This document shows positions 1 through 11,890 of a stretch of 64,000 nucleotides of DNA, piece by piece; position 1 is the stretch's first letter; every line of letters begins with the position of its first letter. Under the pieces are notes generated by a model that was not told where the DNA came from, did not search any database, and saw only the letters and a list, made by a program, of their open reading frames with translations. The position numbers and the translations under genes were made by a program. Origin of the DNA: Alnus glutinosa (taxonomy: Eukaryota; Streptophyta; Magnoliopsida; Fagales; Betulaceae). The stretch covers positions 26,996,628-27,060,627 of the forward strand of contig NC_084897.1 in the NCBI RefSeq assembly GCF_958979055.1, read 5' to 3'.

Positions 1-369
1 ATTACATAACCTCCTCCATCAGGATTAATATATAAATGCCTCTAAAAGACATCTAGTTAATCTTCCCAAGTCCCACTCATGTAGTTTATTACAATAAGCA
101 TGTTTATAACATTTTCAATGTTCGGAAGATTTGGGTTCTAACTGATTAAGCACATCACACAAGCATATCAGATCCTGAGTAACCAAGTTATAAGGTGACA
201 AAAGAAATCAGATAGCAAAAATCAACCCAGAAGATGAGCTTTGTATATAGAAAAGACTGCTCATGGCCTTCCCAATATCAGCACATGGATGACACCAAGA
301 AATATATTCTGGGATGATCATCTTCAAACTGATTACACAGTCCAGCAGAGCGGTAATTCCATAAATGGA
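1..369. other. 3' flank / probable 3' UTR of the AAGAB-like gene
   Basis: This stretch lies downstream of the minus-strand stop codon at 370-372. It is AT-rich and has no convincing coding potential. Its gene-proximal part probably holds the 3' UTR. No other structure was seen. Confidence 0.4.
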
Positions 370-2806
370 TCAAATTTCTTCATCATCATCACTGCCACCC
401 CCAAACATGGTAGCCATTTTCATAGCTATCTTTGCTGCCATTTCTCTCCTCCGAAAATCAGGCATCAATCTCAAGCTTTCACGCGTGTTCCCAATCTCGG
501 ACATCAACTGCTCCAAATCCTCAAAGTCAAAAGGTGCATCCTCATCCAGCTCCGCAGGTTGCTCAGATGCATCAGGTATCACACCCTGGTCATTCTCATC
601 CTGCAACGGGGCTGTCGATGTGGAAGGCTGCAACTTTTCTTCATCAGTTCTGGTTAAGTTCTCTAGATCATATTCCTTAACAGAAATATTCTGAGCAGCA
701 AGCCCTGCCATATCTGGGCATGAAGTACTACCACTTGCAGAAACCCATCCTTTATCTGTGTCGTCCCATGGTTCAGCTGAGCCCGCAGAGAGGATTTCAT
801 ACTCCAATTCATAATCAGATTCTCCCGAAGACAACTCTGGACAGAGAGGATGAAAAAAATTAGCGAGTAAAGGTTCAACCTGAGCAGAAGTATTCCTTTT
901 TTTTTTTCTTTTTTTTTTCCCAGGTATGTAAACTCAAATATTATTTCGATTTTTTCTTTTTTTTTAAAAAAAGCACCTTCTTTTTCAGGTAAGGATGGTT
1001 CATTTATCCTATTGCCAGATTTAAGGATCATTCCAGGCCACATATGAGCAGAAAGAGCACCATAGAGACGTTCAACTCCTTGTGAATCCCCATCAACGGA
1101 TAAACCTGTCAAGAACAGCTTCTTTATTCAGGATGAACGGATTCTAATATATGCATAGACGATAGACATAGAAATATATACTTTTGTGTGTAGCTTTGTA
1201 CAGTATTTGTAGCTTACAAATATTATTTAAGCCAATTCCATCCCTCTGTATTGTGAAAATCCATCAAGTTATCTAGAAAAAGACCTCATCATGTTCTCTC
1301 TTACTCCAATTAAAAAATATACATGAAAGTCTATCTACTTCTCCTTAGACCTCTCAATCAGTAAAAAATCTATAATCACAGTATGATGTCCATGTAACAT
1401 CACAATTATGGTCCTCTTTCACATCACTTAACAGTTTCTATAAAATTAACGGCCTTAAGTATAACAAAGTAACATAATAACAACATTGCAAGGTAGTAGT
1501 TTGTCACAACCGTTATGACTGAAAGAAAAAAGTCATCGTTTCCAATTGAGTAGCAGGGTATTTCAAATACCTCAGTTATGTACATATATTTTGTAATTGT
1601 AACATGTGAAGGGAAACATCAGAAATCATAATGATTGCAAACCAGCTAGCCAATTGCAACTCAAGGTAAAGAATGTGTTTACATTTGTCGAAATCAGCAT
1701 TGGAAGCGCAAGCTTCGATAAATTCGATGTTGTGTTGAGTGCACCATTCCAAACACGACCTCCTAATCTCCCATGATGGTTCTTCATCCCCCAATAAACT
1801 ACTTCCTTCAAATTCAGATATCCCATATCCAGGAAACTCTGCATAAGGATCGGTGGAGGAGTCCTCAAGCCTGTGCAGGCGTTTTCTGTATTCAGCATGA
1901 ACTGGATGGCCTGGAAGGAGATCCACCTTGTTCCCAATGCATAACAATATCTCAAAATTTCGGATGTCAGTGCAAGCTACCCAATCCTTAAGTGCAGCCA
2001 GCGATGACAACTGCATGTAATGGAAGATAAGAAACATGTATTGCATCAAACCCATAACTTATTGAAGCATTTGCAATAAGAAAACAATTGCGAGGATGTC
2101 AAACGGGAAGAGGCCAACATCACTCATGTCAAAAACCATGACCAAGGCAGCCAAGCGGTTGAACATCGGCAATGTCCCAATAGAAAATTCATCATGAAGA
2201 TTGGCCATCCGTACAAAGACCTCAGCTGTGTAGTACTTTGTATCGATAGTCCAGCTGTTCTTTAAAAAAAAATGCTGTTAAAGCAACATAATATGTGTTT
2301 TTGGAAAATCCCAAAATGAAAAAGAAAAAAAAAATTGCACAAAGTAATAACTTCAGTAACCCAGAATCGCACCCGTGGACGAGCACTTCGGACGATGACT
2401 CAGAAACATCCTCAAAATCCACAGAGAGTAATCCTACAATCGACAAAAAGCTCTTAAAATCATCAAAATCAGGCACTTGATATGCACATGCACAAAATTG
2501 AACACTTCGTTCGTTGTATAGGGGGTTTTTTGAGTCGTTCAATAATATGCTTTGTTTAAGAATAAGTAAGAAAGGTATCGATGAGCAATCAAACAAGATA
2601 GAACAGAAGCAGTAAAATAAAGAGAAAGCAACCAACTTGGACCGGCTATCCAACATACAGAGCACCCCCGATCCATTATCTATGAAAAGAATAAAGAGAA
2701 AACGATACGGAACATTACGGGAGAGAAGGGTCCGTTTGCCGACGTTGGAGGATCCGACAATAAGGATGCCGGGGCGGTTCTCCAAAACCCCATCTTCTTC
2801 GCCCAT
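370..2806 (-). CDS. AAGAB/p34-like alpha- and gamma-adaptin-binding protein
   Basis: Six exons on the minus strand join in frame: 2806-2719, 2433-2373, 2254-2119, 2010-1683, 1105-977 and 836-370. All introns are GT-AG and the product is 402 residues. The N-terminus carries a P-loop-like GSSNVGKRT (residues 18-26), and an NKVD G4-type motif lies at 122-125. This fits the Rab-like fold of the p34/AAGAB family, which in animals helps assemble AP-1 and AP-2 clathrin adaptors. The residue after the P-loop lysine is Arg rather than Ser/Thr, so GTP binding may be weak. The middle contains the conserved GDSQGVER...ALSAHMWPGMILKSG block. The C-terminal exon carries the acidic adaptin-binding segment (SDYELEYEILSAGSAEPWDD) and ends in the FRRREMAAKIAMKMATMFGG helix and an acidic tail. 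The start is the first ATG of exon 1, which leads directly into the P-loop. Family assignment is from recognised conserved blocks; the plant role is inferred from the animal protein. Confidence 0.88.
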
Positions 2807-3979
2807 TTTGAGTTTTGTCTTTCGCTTTCTCTTTCTCGCTCGGCGCCTCGTCTACCTACGGGAAGCGCTGCGACTCGTGACTGTCACGGCGACTCCTGTC
2901 GTCTCAAAACAATTAACGGCCGTAACCTCCCCTCCGATTGCTCAATCTCGTCCGGCTGTTGATGCGAGACCCAGTTCGATGATTAGAGGACGATGTGTTT
3001 TTTCCTTTGGCTTTTCGGATTTGGGTTTTGATCTGTTGGGTTTTTATGCTTTACTTCGGTTGAGCATCACTGTGGTTTGGAAAGGCTGCAGGTCAGGTGC
3101 TCGATCTTTTTTCTGACCCAGAACACTAGATGGGTATTCATGCTGGGATTGTTCGATGTGGGAAATCATTTAAAAATGGTTGGTCTCAAATCTAATAAAA
3201 AACAATATATATAGTTAAAATAGAAAAATAATTAGAGAGTTGAGTGTAAAAAGCTTTTTATAAGGAAGAAATAAAATAAAAAAAGTAGATTGTTTAACTA
3301 AAATTTAGAAAAAATTTAGCTACTTTGATACAAATGCTCTTAAAGACTTTACTTTTTAATTGCCCGTTTGGTCTAAATAATAAATCAATATCTTTATTGG
3401 ACAAGTTTTCTTTCAAGGAAATTCTTTTAATTTTATTTATTTATCTTTGATTCAATTTTAATTATTAAATTGACGTGTATTTTTAGAATATATGATTTTT
3501 ACATTTATTTTAATTTTTAATAAAATAGGTGCTTTGCACATTGATTTTTAAAATATACACATCAAATTAATAAATTGAGTTGAAAGAATCTTTCATTACT
3601 AAAAGTAAACATGGTCCATCTTTACGTCTCAAGACTAATATTAAAATATTTACGGTAATAAAAATCAATGTGACATGTTTCATGTTACATGATTAATATT
3701 GGTGCTTTGCATATATTGTAATTTCAAACTTTTATTACAAAATTATTTGCAAGTTGGTGTGACAATTCATAATTAGTAAAATAATTTAGCAAAAAAAAAT
3801 ATTATTTATTTATTTTTCTTAATTATTTCACTAATTATAGATTGTCACGTCCGTTTATAAATGATTTTGTGGTAAAAGTTGTTGTAACCCAAACATTTTT
3901 CCTTTTCATATATTTCCTAAGAATCAAATTGATGATGTTTGTCCTGGCTCATATTCCTGGACAATCGGGTCAGTTGTCC
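2807..3979. other. Intergenic region between the AAGAB-like and sugar-transporter genes
   Basis: The first ~250 bases are GC-richer and should contain the promoter and 5' UTR of the minus-strand AAGAB-like gene. From about 3160 on, the sequence is very AT-rich, with T- and A-runs and no supported gene. The right end should be the 3' UTR of the sugar transporter. The plus-strand ORF at 2637-3116 overlaps exon 1 antisense and looks spurious. Confidence 0.4.
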
Positions 3980-6871
3980 TTAATTAGCATCAGCAGGCTG
4001 CTTGGCACCCGCAGCAAAGAACTCACAAATGACTTCTAGAGGCATGCCCTTGGTTTCAGGAACCTTCGAGTAGACAAATATCCATGAAATGATGCATCCA
4101 ATAACGTAGATACTGAAGACACCAGCGAGGCCAATGGAGTTGAGCATAAGAGGAGTAGAGTAGGTAACCATGATGTTTCCAATCCAATACGTCAGAGAGC
4201 AGATAGCAATGCAAAGGCCACGAACACGAGTTGGGAAGAACTCTGAGCAAAGGATGTTGGGAATTACACCAAAGGCCATGACGAAGACGGAGGTGTAGAC
4301 CACCACACCAATGGTGGAGATTGTTGCATTTACCACAGAGCCCATGTTGACAACGCTGCTAAACACTATTGCAATGAGTGACACTATTAGGATTGGTATT
4401 GTGTACAGCAGCAGCGACCTGCAAGAACAAAATGTAGACTAATATATATATATGCAGGAAGGATAGATAGATAGCTCATAGCATGTAAATTAATTAACTT
4501 CCATGTCAAAATCATTCGTTTTTGCGATTACCTTCTGCCAGTGATATCCATTAGCCTCATGGCAAGAGTTATGCAAGGAAGCATCAAGAATGTTGTGAGA
4601 CAACTTATCAGGAGAGATGAAGAGGCGGAACCGATGCCCATATTTGATAAAAGAACTGCAACACCTGCTTGCTCAAGAATCTGAGGACCATAGTAGAGAA
4701 GCCCATTTATGCCAGAAATCTGCCAAAGACAACACAACAAACAAACTGTTACGAATAAACAAATGAAGTAAAGAATTTGAAAAGGATTACCACTGCAACA
4801 TATACTAACTTTTTACCTGCTGAAGCATTTGAAGTCCTACCCCAACAAACAATGCACGCTTAATTCCTGGTTCTAGAAGATTACTCCAATTACTTGTCCC
4901 TTTAGCAACAGTTTCCGGTGCGTGATCCATTGCTGGTCCAATTGAATGCCGACTAACTAAAGCCATGGAAGAAAGAGCTGGCTGGCTAACCAAAGCAGCA
5001 GCCTGAAAAAATTCACCTTCTTCAGCCATCGCACCACCAGGAAGTGAGACATGCCGAGACCCAGTGGCAGCCTCCTGGTGCAAATAAATTCTTTGAAATC
5101 CTCCTTCCTTTTTCCCATCTTCACCCACTTTCTCAGACCATTTCCACACCAGTTGCCAACCGCCACCAATATCTGCATGACTGACTGCTTCACCAGCATC
5201 GGTGCTTAAATAGCTGCCATGAGATGCTGCTGCAGCAGCCATGTCCTTATCCATATCTGTCGTTTGACGTGAGAGCAATGGGCTAGTTAAATTGTCATCA
5301 GAATTCGCATCAGATGTGTAGCCCTGAATCTGATCACCATCCCTTTGGCTCTCCACATCCCATTGTTCTTCATTTTTACCATCATGCTCTCCTACGACGT
5401 TGGAAGTGCTGCCCATGTTTGAAAAAATCAGGCTGCGCATGCTTCTCGTCTCATGGACACTACCAAAGAGAGTCACAAGAGGATCCACATGAGGAATGCT
5501 TTCATGACGGGACTCCATGCCAGGAGGCTTGGCAACCCAGGAGAGACCCTCCCCAGGACCATATAACCTTATCTCATCTTTCCCTGCAGCTGTTTCCTGG
5601 CTATCAATTATGTACTCTTCTATAGATGCTTCAGCCCCAACGCCAAGGCCTTGAACCAGCAGAGCTAACTCACCTGTGACATCCTCCCTGCCGCGTAGTC
5701 TTTGCAAAACCTGTTCAGCCTCAATCATCCGCCCTTTACTAACAAGCCACCGTGGAGATTCAGGCAGGTAAAAAACTGTTAAAGCGAAAAAAATAAGGGA
5801 TGGAATACAAAGAATACCAAGCATCAATCTCCAGCTTGGTGAGTCCATGAGCGACATTCCAAACAGCATGCAGTAAGACAAGAACATTCCACCAGAACCA
5901 GTGACCTGAGGAAGGGTATTCAATTGCCCCCTAATTTCGGTTGGAGCTGTCTCAGATATGTAAACTGGAACAAGAGTAACAGCTAGGCCGATTCCGAAGC
6001 CAGCTAATAGCCTTCCCAAAAGAAGAACGTGGACACTGGGTGCCCACAACATTATCAAACCACAGATAAAATACACAACCGATGAGACTATCAGCATAGG
6101 ACGCCGTCCAAGCCGATCTGACACTGGTCCGGAAAATGTTGTAATCACAGTGCCTCCCATAACTGACATGGCTAAAATTAGGCCTTCAATTGTAGGTTCG
6201 GTTTCCAATTGAAATTCCTTCTTGATGTAAATAATAGCTCCTGCAGAGAAGATGACCAACATTTTTTTCAATGAATTAGTACTCGATCGTCCATTAAATG
6301 GTTTCTTCCATACTAAGACATACCAATCTATAACATAAAATATCCATAATTTGGAAGCCAATCAGCTGCATGTCGATTGGCGGTTGCGCGTCAGTTGGAC
6401 CCGGATCCTCTGAAATTTCCTGTGCGAATTTTAAAGAATTCAGGTAATTAAGAATGAGACAGAGGAGTAGGGGTCCCATGGTGCTCGAGCAGGCCCGTTC
6501 CCAAACTGTTTGGAGGTGCAGACTCACCAACTCGGACATATATGCACCTTGGGACCCGCACCTCCACTCTCTCATTCCTTGCCCGAATTCTCTGAGCACA
6601 AGAAGGAAATTAATTCCCAATCTCGATCTGGTCAGGTAGATTTCTCATATAATCATGTTGTTTACATAAGATTTGTAATCATGCACATATCATGAATCAA
6701 ATAAAATAAAGAAAATGAACAAACCGGCGGCCGTCTGATCGAGACAGATATCAAACGTACGAACGTACGTATACGTAAATGATGAGAGATACCTGCAATG
6801 GTTGAATTATCCCATCCTTGCAACAGGTTCCCGATTGCAGCAGCAATCGCTACAAGCATAACTTCACTCAT
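3980..6871 (-). CDS. Tonoplast monosaccharide-sensing protein / sugar transporter (MSSP/TMT family, MSSP2-like)
   Basis: Four exons join in frame: 6871-6793, 6240-4817, 4719-4532 and 4418-3980, giving 709 residues. This is a major-facilitator sugar porter whose family loads glucose, fructose and sucrose into the vacuole by proton antiport. The start MSEVMLVAIAAAIGNLLQGWDN is the conserved first helix. The repeat-1 motif GRRPML and the PESPRWLVSKGR signature follow. The diagnostic feature is the very long hydrophilic central loop of about 280 residues between helices 6 and 7, containing ...MRSLIFSNMGS... and LTSPLLSRQTT; in TMT proteins this loop is a target of kinases. After the loop come LQMLQQ-ISGINGLLYYGP, a DITGRR repeat, and the C-terminal VPETKGMPLEVI. 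The ORF extension upstream of exon 2 and the one upstream of the ATG are intron and leader read-through. The length is slightly below the usual ~730-740 residues of the family. Confidence 0.93.
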
Positions 6872-8660
6872 TTTTATTGCAACGAACAAATGCAACCCTC
6901 CCAACCTGAAAGCTAGAGATCGATCACATGCGCGCACACAATGAAAAAGGCTGAACCTTTTGCAGACCATGAAACCTTATAAATGCACGACAACATGGCA
7001 AATCTCTCCATATATATGTGCCTCCCGAAATTAATTTCTGGCTCAGTCCAACCATAAAAATACGCCTAAAAGATTCTCAAGACCTTCCAAGACATATAAT
7101 TAAGGAATATTGTGTATATCGATCATGGAGATAAATTTTCTGAAATTAAAGAACCATATATATATACGATCGAGTACTGTGGCACTGAATCTGACAGGAC
7201 AGAGGTACAAGTCATCGTATTAATTACCAGTTCGATCCGGTCCTAAGGAAGACCAAATGCCGTATGCCACGGCCGAGGAACTTGCATGCTTTGTACGTTT
7301 TTTTGTTTTTTTTTTTTAAAAAAAAAATAAAAATAAAAAATTATATCATTGGCATTTTTAATTTTTTAAAGAAAATGAAAAGGCATATTAGTCCCCTACA
7401 ACGTACTGAATTTTCTTTGAAATAGAAGAATGTAGTTAATTATATTCTGTTAGCTATTCCATTAATTTTAGCGTACGTAGAAATAGTACTTCTTTGTCGA
7501 TCAAGAGGGGGTGATCTTCTGATCTTGAGACATCCTGGCCTCCATATACTGTCTTTGACCCTATTATAAGACTTTATTTTGGTTTTTTCAGTTTCAAAAC
7601 CTGCTATTTAAAAATAGTGATGTGAAAAAATATCTGATTTAAAGATGAGATTTTTAAAAATATAATTAAGTGTTTGGTAAAATATTTAAAAATAAATTTT
7701 CAAACTATCATTTTTTTTTTAAAAAAAAAAAACCCACTTTCAAATGAGACATTTTCCTGACTTCGTTTAAAAATGTATTTTAATTTTGGCATTCGAAATT
7801 GCATGGACAAATTAAGGAACTCTTAAGTAATTATCATAATGGTATGAATTAAATTTTAGTAATTTAAAAATAATAGTCGGGATTTAAGCTTTGTCTAGCT
7901 AGCTGCTAATGGTATTGAAACCAATTTTTTTTTTTTTTAAACACATTTTTTCTCAAAATCATTAAAAAACAATTCAAAACACAAAAGTTTTCAAATATAG
8001 ACACGACCTAAACTTATTTATCCTCATTAAATCATATAAAAAAAAAAAAAAAAAACATTTTTTTTTCAAACCAAAATTTAAAAACACTTTTCAAAACCAT
8101 TATAAAATCATACCATCTTTAAAAAGATATCGTGGCTAATATATATAGCACAATTGGCCGGTAGCCCAAAAAACCTATATATATTGTGACAAATATTGGA
8201 CTGTATCGAAACCCCTTGATCTCTGGAATCCAAATCTGATATTGTGATTTGGTAAAACTCAGGGCCATGCATTCAGTTGGAAACCATGGATACACCTCAT
8301 AATCTCGATGAATTAATGAGGTGGAGCGTTATCTTCTTCTTCCAATTAAGTAATTAAATTAAAATCTCAGGTTAAGATTGCCACCTCATTGCAAAGGTGT
8401 ACTTGGTAACTTTCCTTAATGGTGAGTTCCGACTTTCTTTACGGTTAGCACCACAGCGTCAGGTTCGCGTATATTTACACACACACACACACACGATATA
8501 TATAAGAGCAAGAGAGACGTACAGTTGACCCCTTGATTAATTCTTAGCTTGAATCTTTCATAGCTAGCGGCCTGCTCGATCATTGAGATAAATCATACCG
8601 GGCTATTAATTCTTTCTCTTTTCTTCTCTTCTTTTGATTTGAGTACGTCGGTGAACAATA
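6872..8660. other. Intergenic region between divergent sugar-transporter and MYB genes
   Basis: About 1.8 kb separates two divergently transcribed genes, so both promoters should lie here. The left part holds the transporter leader. The middle (7300-8150) is very AT-rich with several A/T homopolymers of 10-20 bases. A short (CA)n run lies at about 8476-8493, close to the MYB-like start. No further gene is supported. Confidence 0.4.
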
Positions 8661-9761
8661 ATGGAAGCACCTTCTTTTTGGCCAAATTTAGAGCAACCGC
8701 CGCATGATACTACTGATGATGAGTGGAGTTTTGCGGAGGTGAAGATATTTGAGAAGGCACTAGAGGAGTTCGGTCTTGATTCTCCGGGCCTTTTTGAAAG
8801 AATTGCGGCAAGGCTCCCTCGGAAAACTGAAACCCGAGTCAGGAATCGCTGGGAAATGTTGCTTACAGAGATCGAGATGATTGAATCTGGTTTCATCCCA
8901 ATACCCAACTACAAGACTGCCGCCGAGACCACTAGTACTACAACTAAATCAGTTCCTCCGGTTCCTGTTCCTGTTATTGAAAAGAAACCAAAACGAACAA
9001 GGGGGGTGCCATGGACACAGCAAGAACACGAGTATGTATCACAAACTTCTATATATGTTCCTTTATTTCTTTATTTATGCTATTTGTCACTAGTCTTTAT
9101 TCATCTTAATTTCATATTTCTCACATGATTAGACTGTTTTTTAAAAGATTTTCAAACTGTTTTGGTTTCATTCACGTACGTACCAAAAACAGTACAACTT
9201 CGTAATATAATAGAATGAGGACACTACTTGTATCAGATAACATGTACAACTTTCAATCTATACAACCATCATATATATCTGCATAAGTACTGCAATTCCA
9301 GCAGATCTGGAGCATTCAAAAATGTGAATCTGTACGTACATTAATTCTTGTTGCTAGCTTCTGTTGCACACCCCGTGATTAGTGGCCAAAATATTTAAAA
9401 ATATGCATGGTTGTTATAATTTTACTTTTTTCTTTTTCTTTTCGAATAAAAGGCATGTCCAGGCTAACTTGGCAGTACTACCTGTTACTCTCTCTCTCTC
9501 TCATTGCATGGCGGCTTTTTTGGTGAAAAAAGAAATCTAATGAAAGTGGCATGCATTTTCACTTGAATAAATAAAAACAGGTCGTTTTTAATAGGTTTAG
9601 AGGAGTTCGGTAAGGGAGATTGGAGGAGCATTTCAAGGCATTGTGTGAAGACAAAGAACCCAACACAAGTTGCAAGTCATGCCCAGAAACACTTTCTTCG
9701 CCTTCACAAGTACTCTACAGCCCATCAAAATCCAGATTCGGCCTCCACCTCCATCCTCTAA
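8661..9761 (+). CDS. Two-SANT MYB-related transcription factor (DIVARICATA/SRM1-like, short form)
   Basis: Two exons, 8661-9031 and 9581-9761, join in frame (GA|G) and encode 183 residues. The first SANT domain ([17 protein letters not shown]...[10 protein letters not shown]) is followed by a short linker with basic [11 protein letters not shown]. The second domain is split by the intron and reads [53 protein letters not shown]. The RGVPWT start and the SHAQK(Y/F)F signature define the DIVARICATA/SRM1-type group, whose second domain binds I-box/TATCC-like DNA. Here the signature is SHAQKHF, with His in place of the usual Tyr or Phe. Only about 17 residues follow the second domain, whereas many relatives have a 60-120 residue tail, so this is either a natural short member or a truncated copy. 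The DNA target and the developmental role are not visible. Confidence 0.85.
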
Positions 9762-10142
9762 AGACGCACTCATGCTCTCAACCTCATCTGCTGCATCCAT
9801 CGATCCCCTTAATATATTCTTACCAATGCCTTTTTTTTTTCTTTCTTTTTTTCTTTTTTAAGACCTTTATTTGGATTAATTTGGAGCTCGATGCGATCTT
9901 AATTAAGGATATGATCGATTAATGACTGTGGATATTATCTATTTATTGCAGATTTTTTTTAATTTTTTTTCTATTTTAATGAGAGCCGCCATTGAACTTG
10001 GTTAATTATCTCCTCTTGTCAAAGAGAAGGTCCCTTGAAAATACACGTAGCATTTCTCATAACTCAAGTCCATAGTCCCAAGCTTCTGGTGTATGTGTTT
10101 TTCAATTTCTTTCCTTTTATTTTTTTAAGCTACCTTTGATTG

Positions 10143-10201
<59 letters not shown>

Positions 10202-10688
10202 TCGAAGAAGAAGAAGAGAGAAATGTTATACATACCCTCTCACACTTCTATACTTTCTGATGTGGCATGCAAAATCATCATTTTATTTTGAATAAATTAC
10301 TATTGGATGTAGCATTTTTCATAAAAAATAAAAAGTAAATTATAAATGGATAGCAAAAGAATTAAATTGATGCAATGTAGCTAACAACGTTTCTCATCTA
10401 TTGAATTAAATTGTACAATACAAGAGAAACACTAATTAAAAACTAAAACTACATTTTTATTACACAACTATTCACACCCTCAAGTACTAATCATTAGATC
10501 AATCATTGTTAAAAAGAATTCAAGGGTTTAGGACTACTACATCTTCATTATGTAATAGTTGTTGAATATAAATGTGGTATATAGCATTACTCATTGGATA
10601 ATGAGCAATATTTGGATATTTATCTTGTATTTTAGTGAAGGATTAACTTAGATGCTGTAAAAAAAAAAAACCCTACTCTCGTGAAATC
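9762..10688. other. AT-rich intergenic DNA with a long (AT)n microsatellite
   Basis: This is the region after the MYB-like stop codon. It includes T-runs, a perfect (AT)n tract of about 56 bases and AT-rich spacer. No gene is supported. Confidence 0.4.
10144..10199. repeat. (AT)n microsatellite
   Basis: An uninterrupted run of about 28 AT dinucleotides. It is likely polymorphic in length and prone to cruciform extrusion. Confidence 0.95.
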
Positions 10689-10911
10689 TGTAACGACCCA
10701 CCCCCAATGACACAATATTATCCGCTTTTGGCTCCCTCAAACCAAACTTCCTAGGAAGTCACCTATCCTAGTACTACTCTCGCAGAAGCACGCTTAACTG
10801 CGGAGTTCTGATAGGTTCATAGCTATCACAGCTTTGAAACACATTATGTTAAAAAATGTGTGTTTATATATATAAGCACATTTACATTCTCAGGCGATGT
10901 GAGACATTACA
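10689..10911 (-). mobile_element. Cassandra-type TRIM solo LTR carrying a 5S rRNA-like segment
   Basis: The segment is bounded by TGTAAC...ATTACA. Read on the minus strand it starts TGTAATGTCTCACATCGCC and ends GGGTGGGTCGTTACA, as Cassandra LTRs do. Its middle (about 10748-10830) matches the 5S rRNA gene on the minus strand, including the internal promoter region (CAGAACTCCGCAGTTAAGCG, then GAGAGTAGTACTAGGAT). Cassandra elements are known for LTRs that captured 5S rRNA with Pol III promoter boxes. Flanking pentamers are AAATC and AGATC, a weak TSD. There is one LTR and no internal domain, so this looks like a solo LTR. It is not a functional 5S gene, since both 5S ends are missing. Confidence 0.8.
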
Positions 10912-11231
10912 AGATCTCTTGTGAAAAGACTAACGTCCAAATTTAATCCATACCTCCCTTTTTCTCATAGAAAACCGATTCAAATAAAACATGGTATATC
11001 TCTTTACTTAAGGGAAAGCACAAAGATCACTAATTTCCTCAAAGAATTGATCAAGATGGAATAATAGCATATGGGTAAAGGCCGGGAGCAAAAATTTAGA
11101 AGGGTGATGATAAATAGTGTTTAGTTGTATTATAGAACCACATTCATAGAGATCAAAAGTACTGGTGGTTCTAGAATTTTATGTCCTTAAAGAAATAAAA
11201 ATCTATTTGGCGTAGGATCGGCGTCCTTAAC

Positions 11232-11869
11232 TGTTGGAGAAATAATCAGCTCCAAAGACACGTGGGCCTAAGGTAGTATCGGGGGCCGAGCCCATCGGGT
11301 TGGCCCGGCCAGATCAGACCTAAGTACAAGACCAGTCGTTATCTCCAAAAAGACGGATATTCAAAATATATCAAGATAGACTTCTATCCCATCAAATATG
11401 GGATAAGGTACCTAATAGAATGACATTAGCTAAAGAGAGTGTCATATCCAGTTTGGACTCTACTACCCAATTTGAATTCTATGAAGATAAGACTCAAGAC
11501 TATGTGATCTAGGACTCAGACTCCTAATTAGAAAGATAAGATTCAAGACTATGTGATCTAGGACTCAGACTCCTAATTAGATTATGCTCCAAGAACTCTA
11601 GCAGTTTTATAACTGTGAACTGTGAGCCTATAAATAAGACTACTACGCCAGGTATTAAAGAGAGGAACCAGATTCTCTGAGCTTTTAAGATTACAAATAT
11701 TCTCCAGAAAATTAGTTTGAACTGACTTAGGCATCGGAGTGGGGGTCCAGTCGGCACCCCCATAGTCCGACGAGCCGTTTATTATTTTGCAGATTACGAG
11801 GAGAGCGAAGATTAAGGAAGGCAACGAATCGCAAAGCAACACGTCACCGTACCGGAAACTGTACAAACA
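11232..11869 (+). mobile_element. LTR of a Ty3/gypsy-type retrotransposon
   Basis: A 638-bp segment begins TGTTGGAG and ends TACAAACA. It is followed at once by a primer-binding-like sequence TGGCGCCGTTTGTGGGAA at 11873-11890, the arrangement seen at the end of a 5' LTR. A TATA box (CTATAAATAAG) lies at about 11629. The 49-bp unit 11483-11531 is tandemly duplicated at 11532-11580 inside the LTR. No gag-pol reading frame and no second LTR follow, so only the 5' end of the element remains. The left boundary is inferred from the TG dinucleotide and is less certain than the right one. Confidence 0.7.
11483..11580. repeat. 49-bp tandem duplication inside the LTR
   Basis: Two near-identical adjacent 49-bp units, each ending ACTCCTAATTAG. 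They differ at only a few positions. Confidence 0.9.
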
Positions 11870-11872
11870 GTT

Positions 11873-11890
11873 TGGCGCCGTTTGTGGGAA
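11873..11890 (+). promoter_or_regulatory. Retrotransposon primer-binding site
   Basis: TGGCGCCGTTTGTGGGAA starts with TGG, the complement of a tRNA CCA end, four bases after the LTR end. It resembles the TGGCGCCGTTG primer-binding sites of plant gypsy elements. The primer tRNA cannot be named with certainty. Confidence 0.65.

Noticed and set aside
6294-6620. 108-codon minus-strand ORF within the sugar-transporter gene
   Set aside because: It lies in intron 1 and ends in the intron 1/exon 2 border region in another frame.
10748-10830. 5S rRNA gene
   Set aside because: Only the central part matches. Both 5S ends are replaced by LTR sequence and there are base changes, so it is a captured segment in a TRIM LTR.
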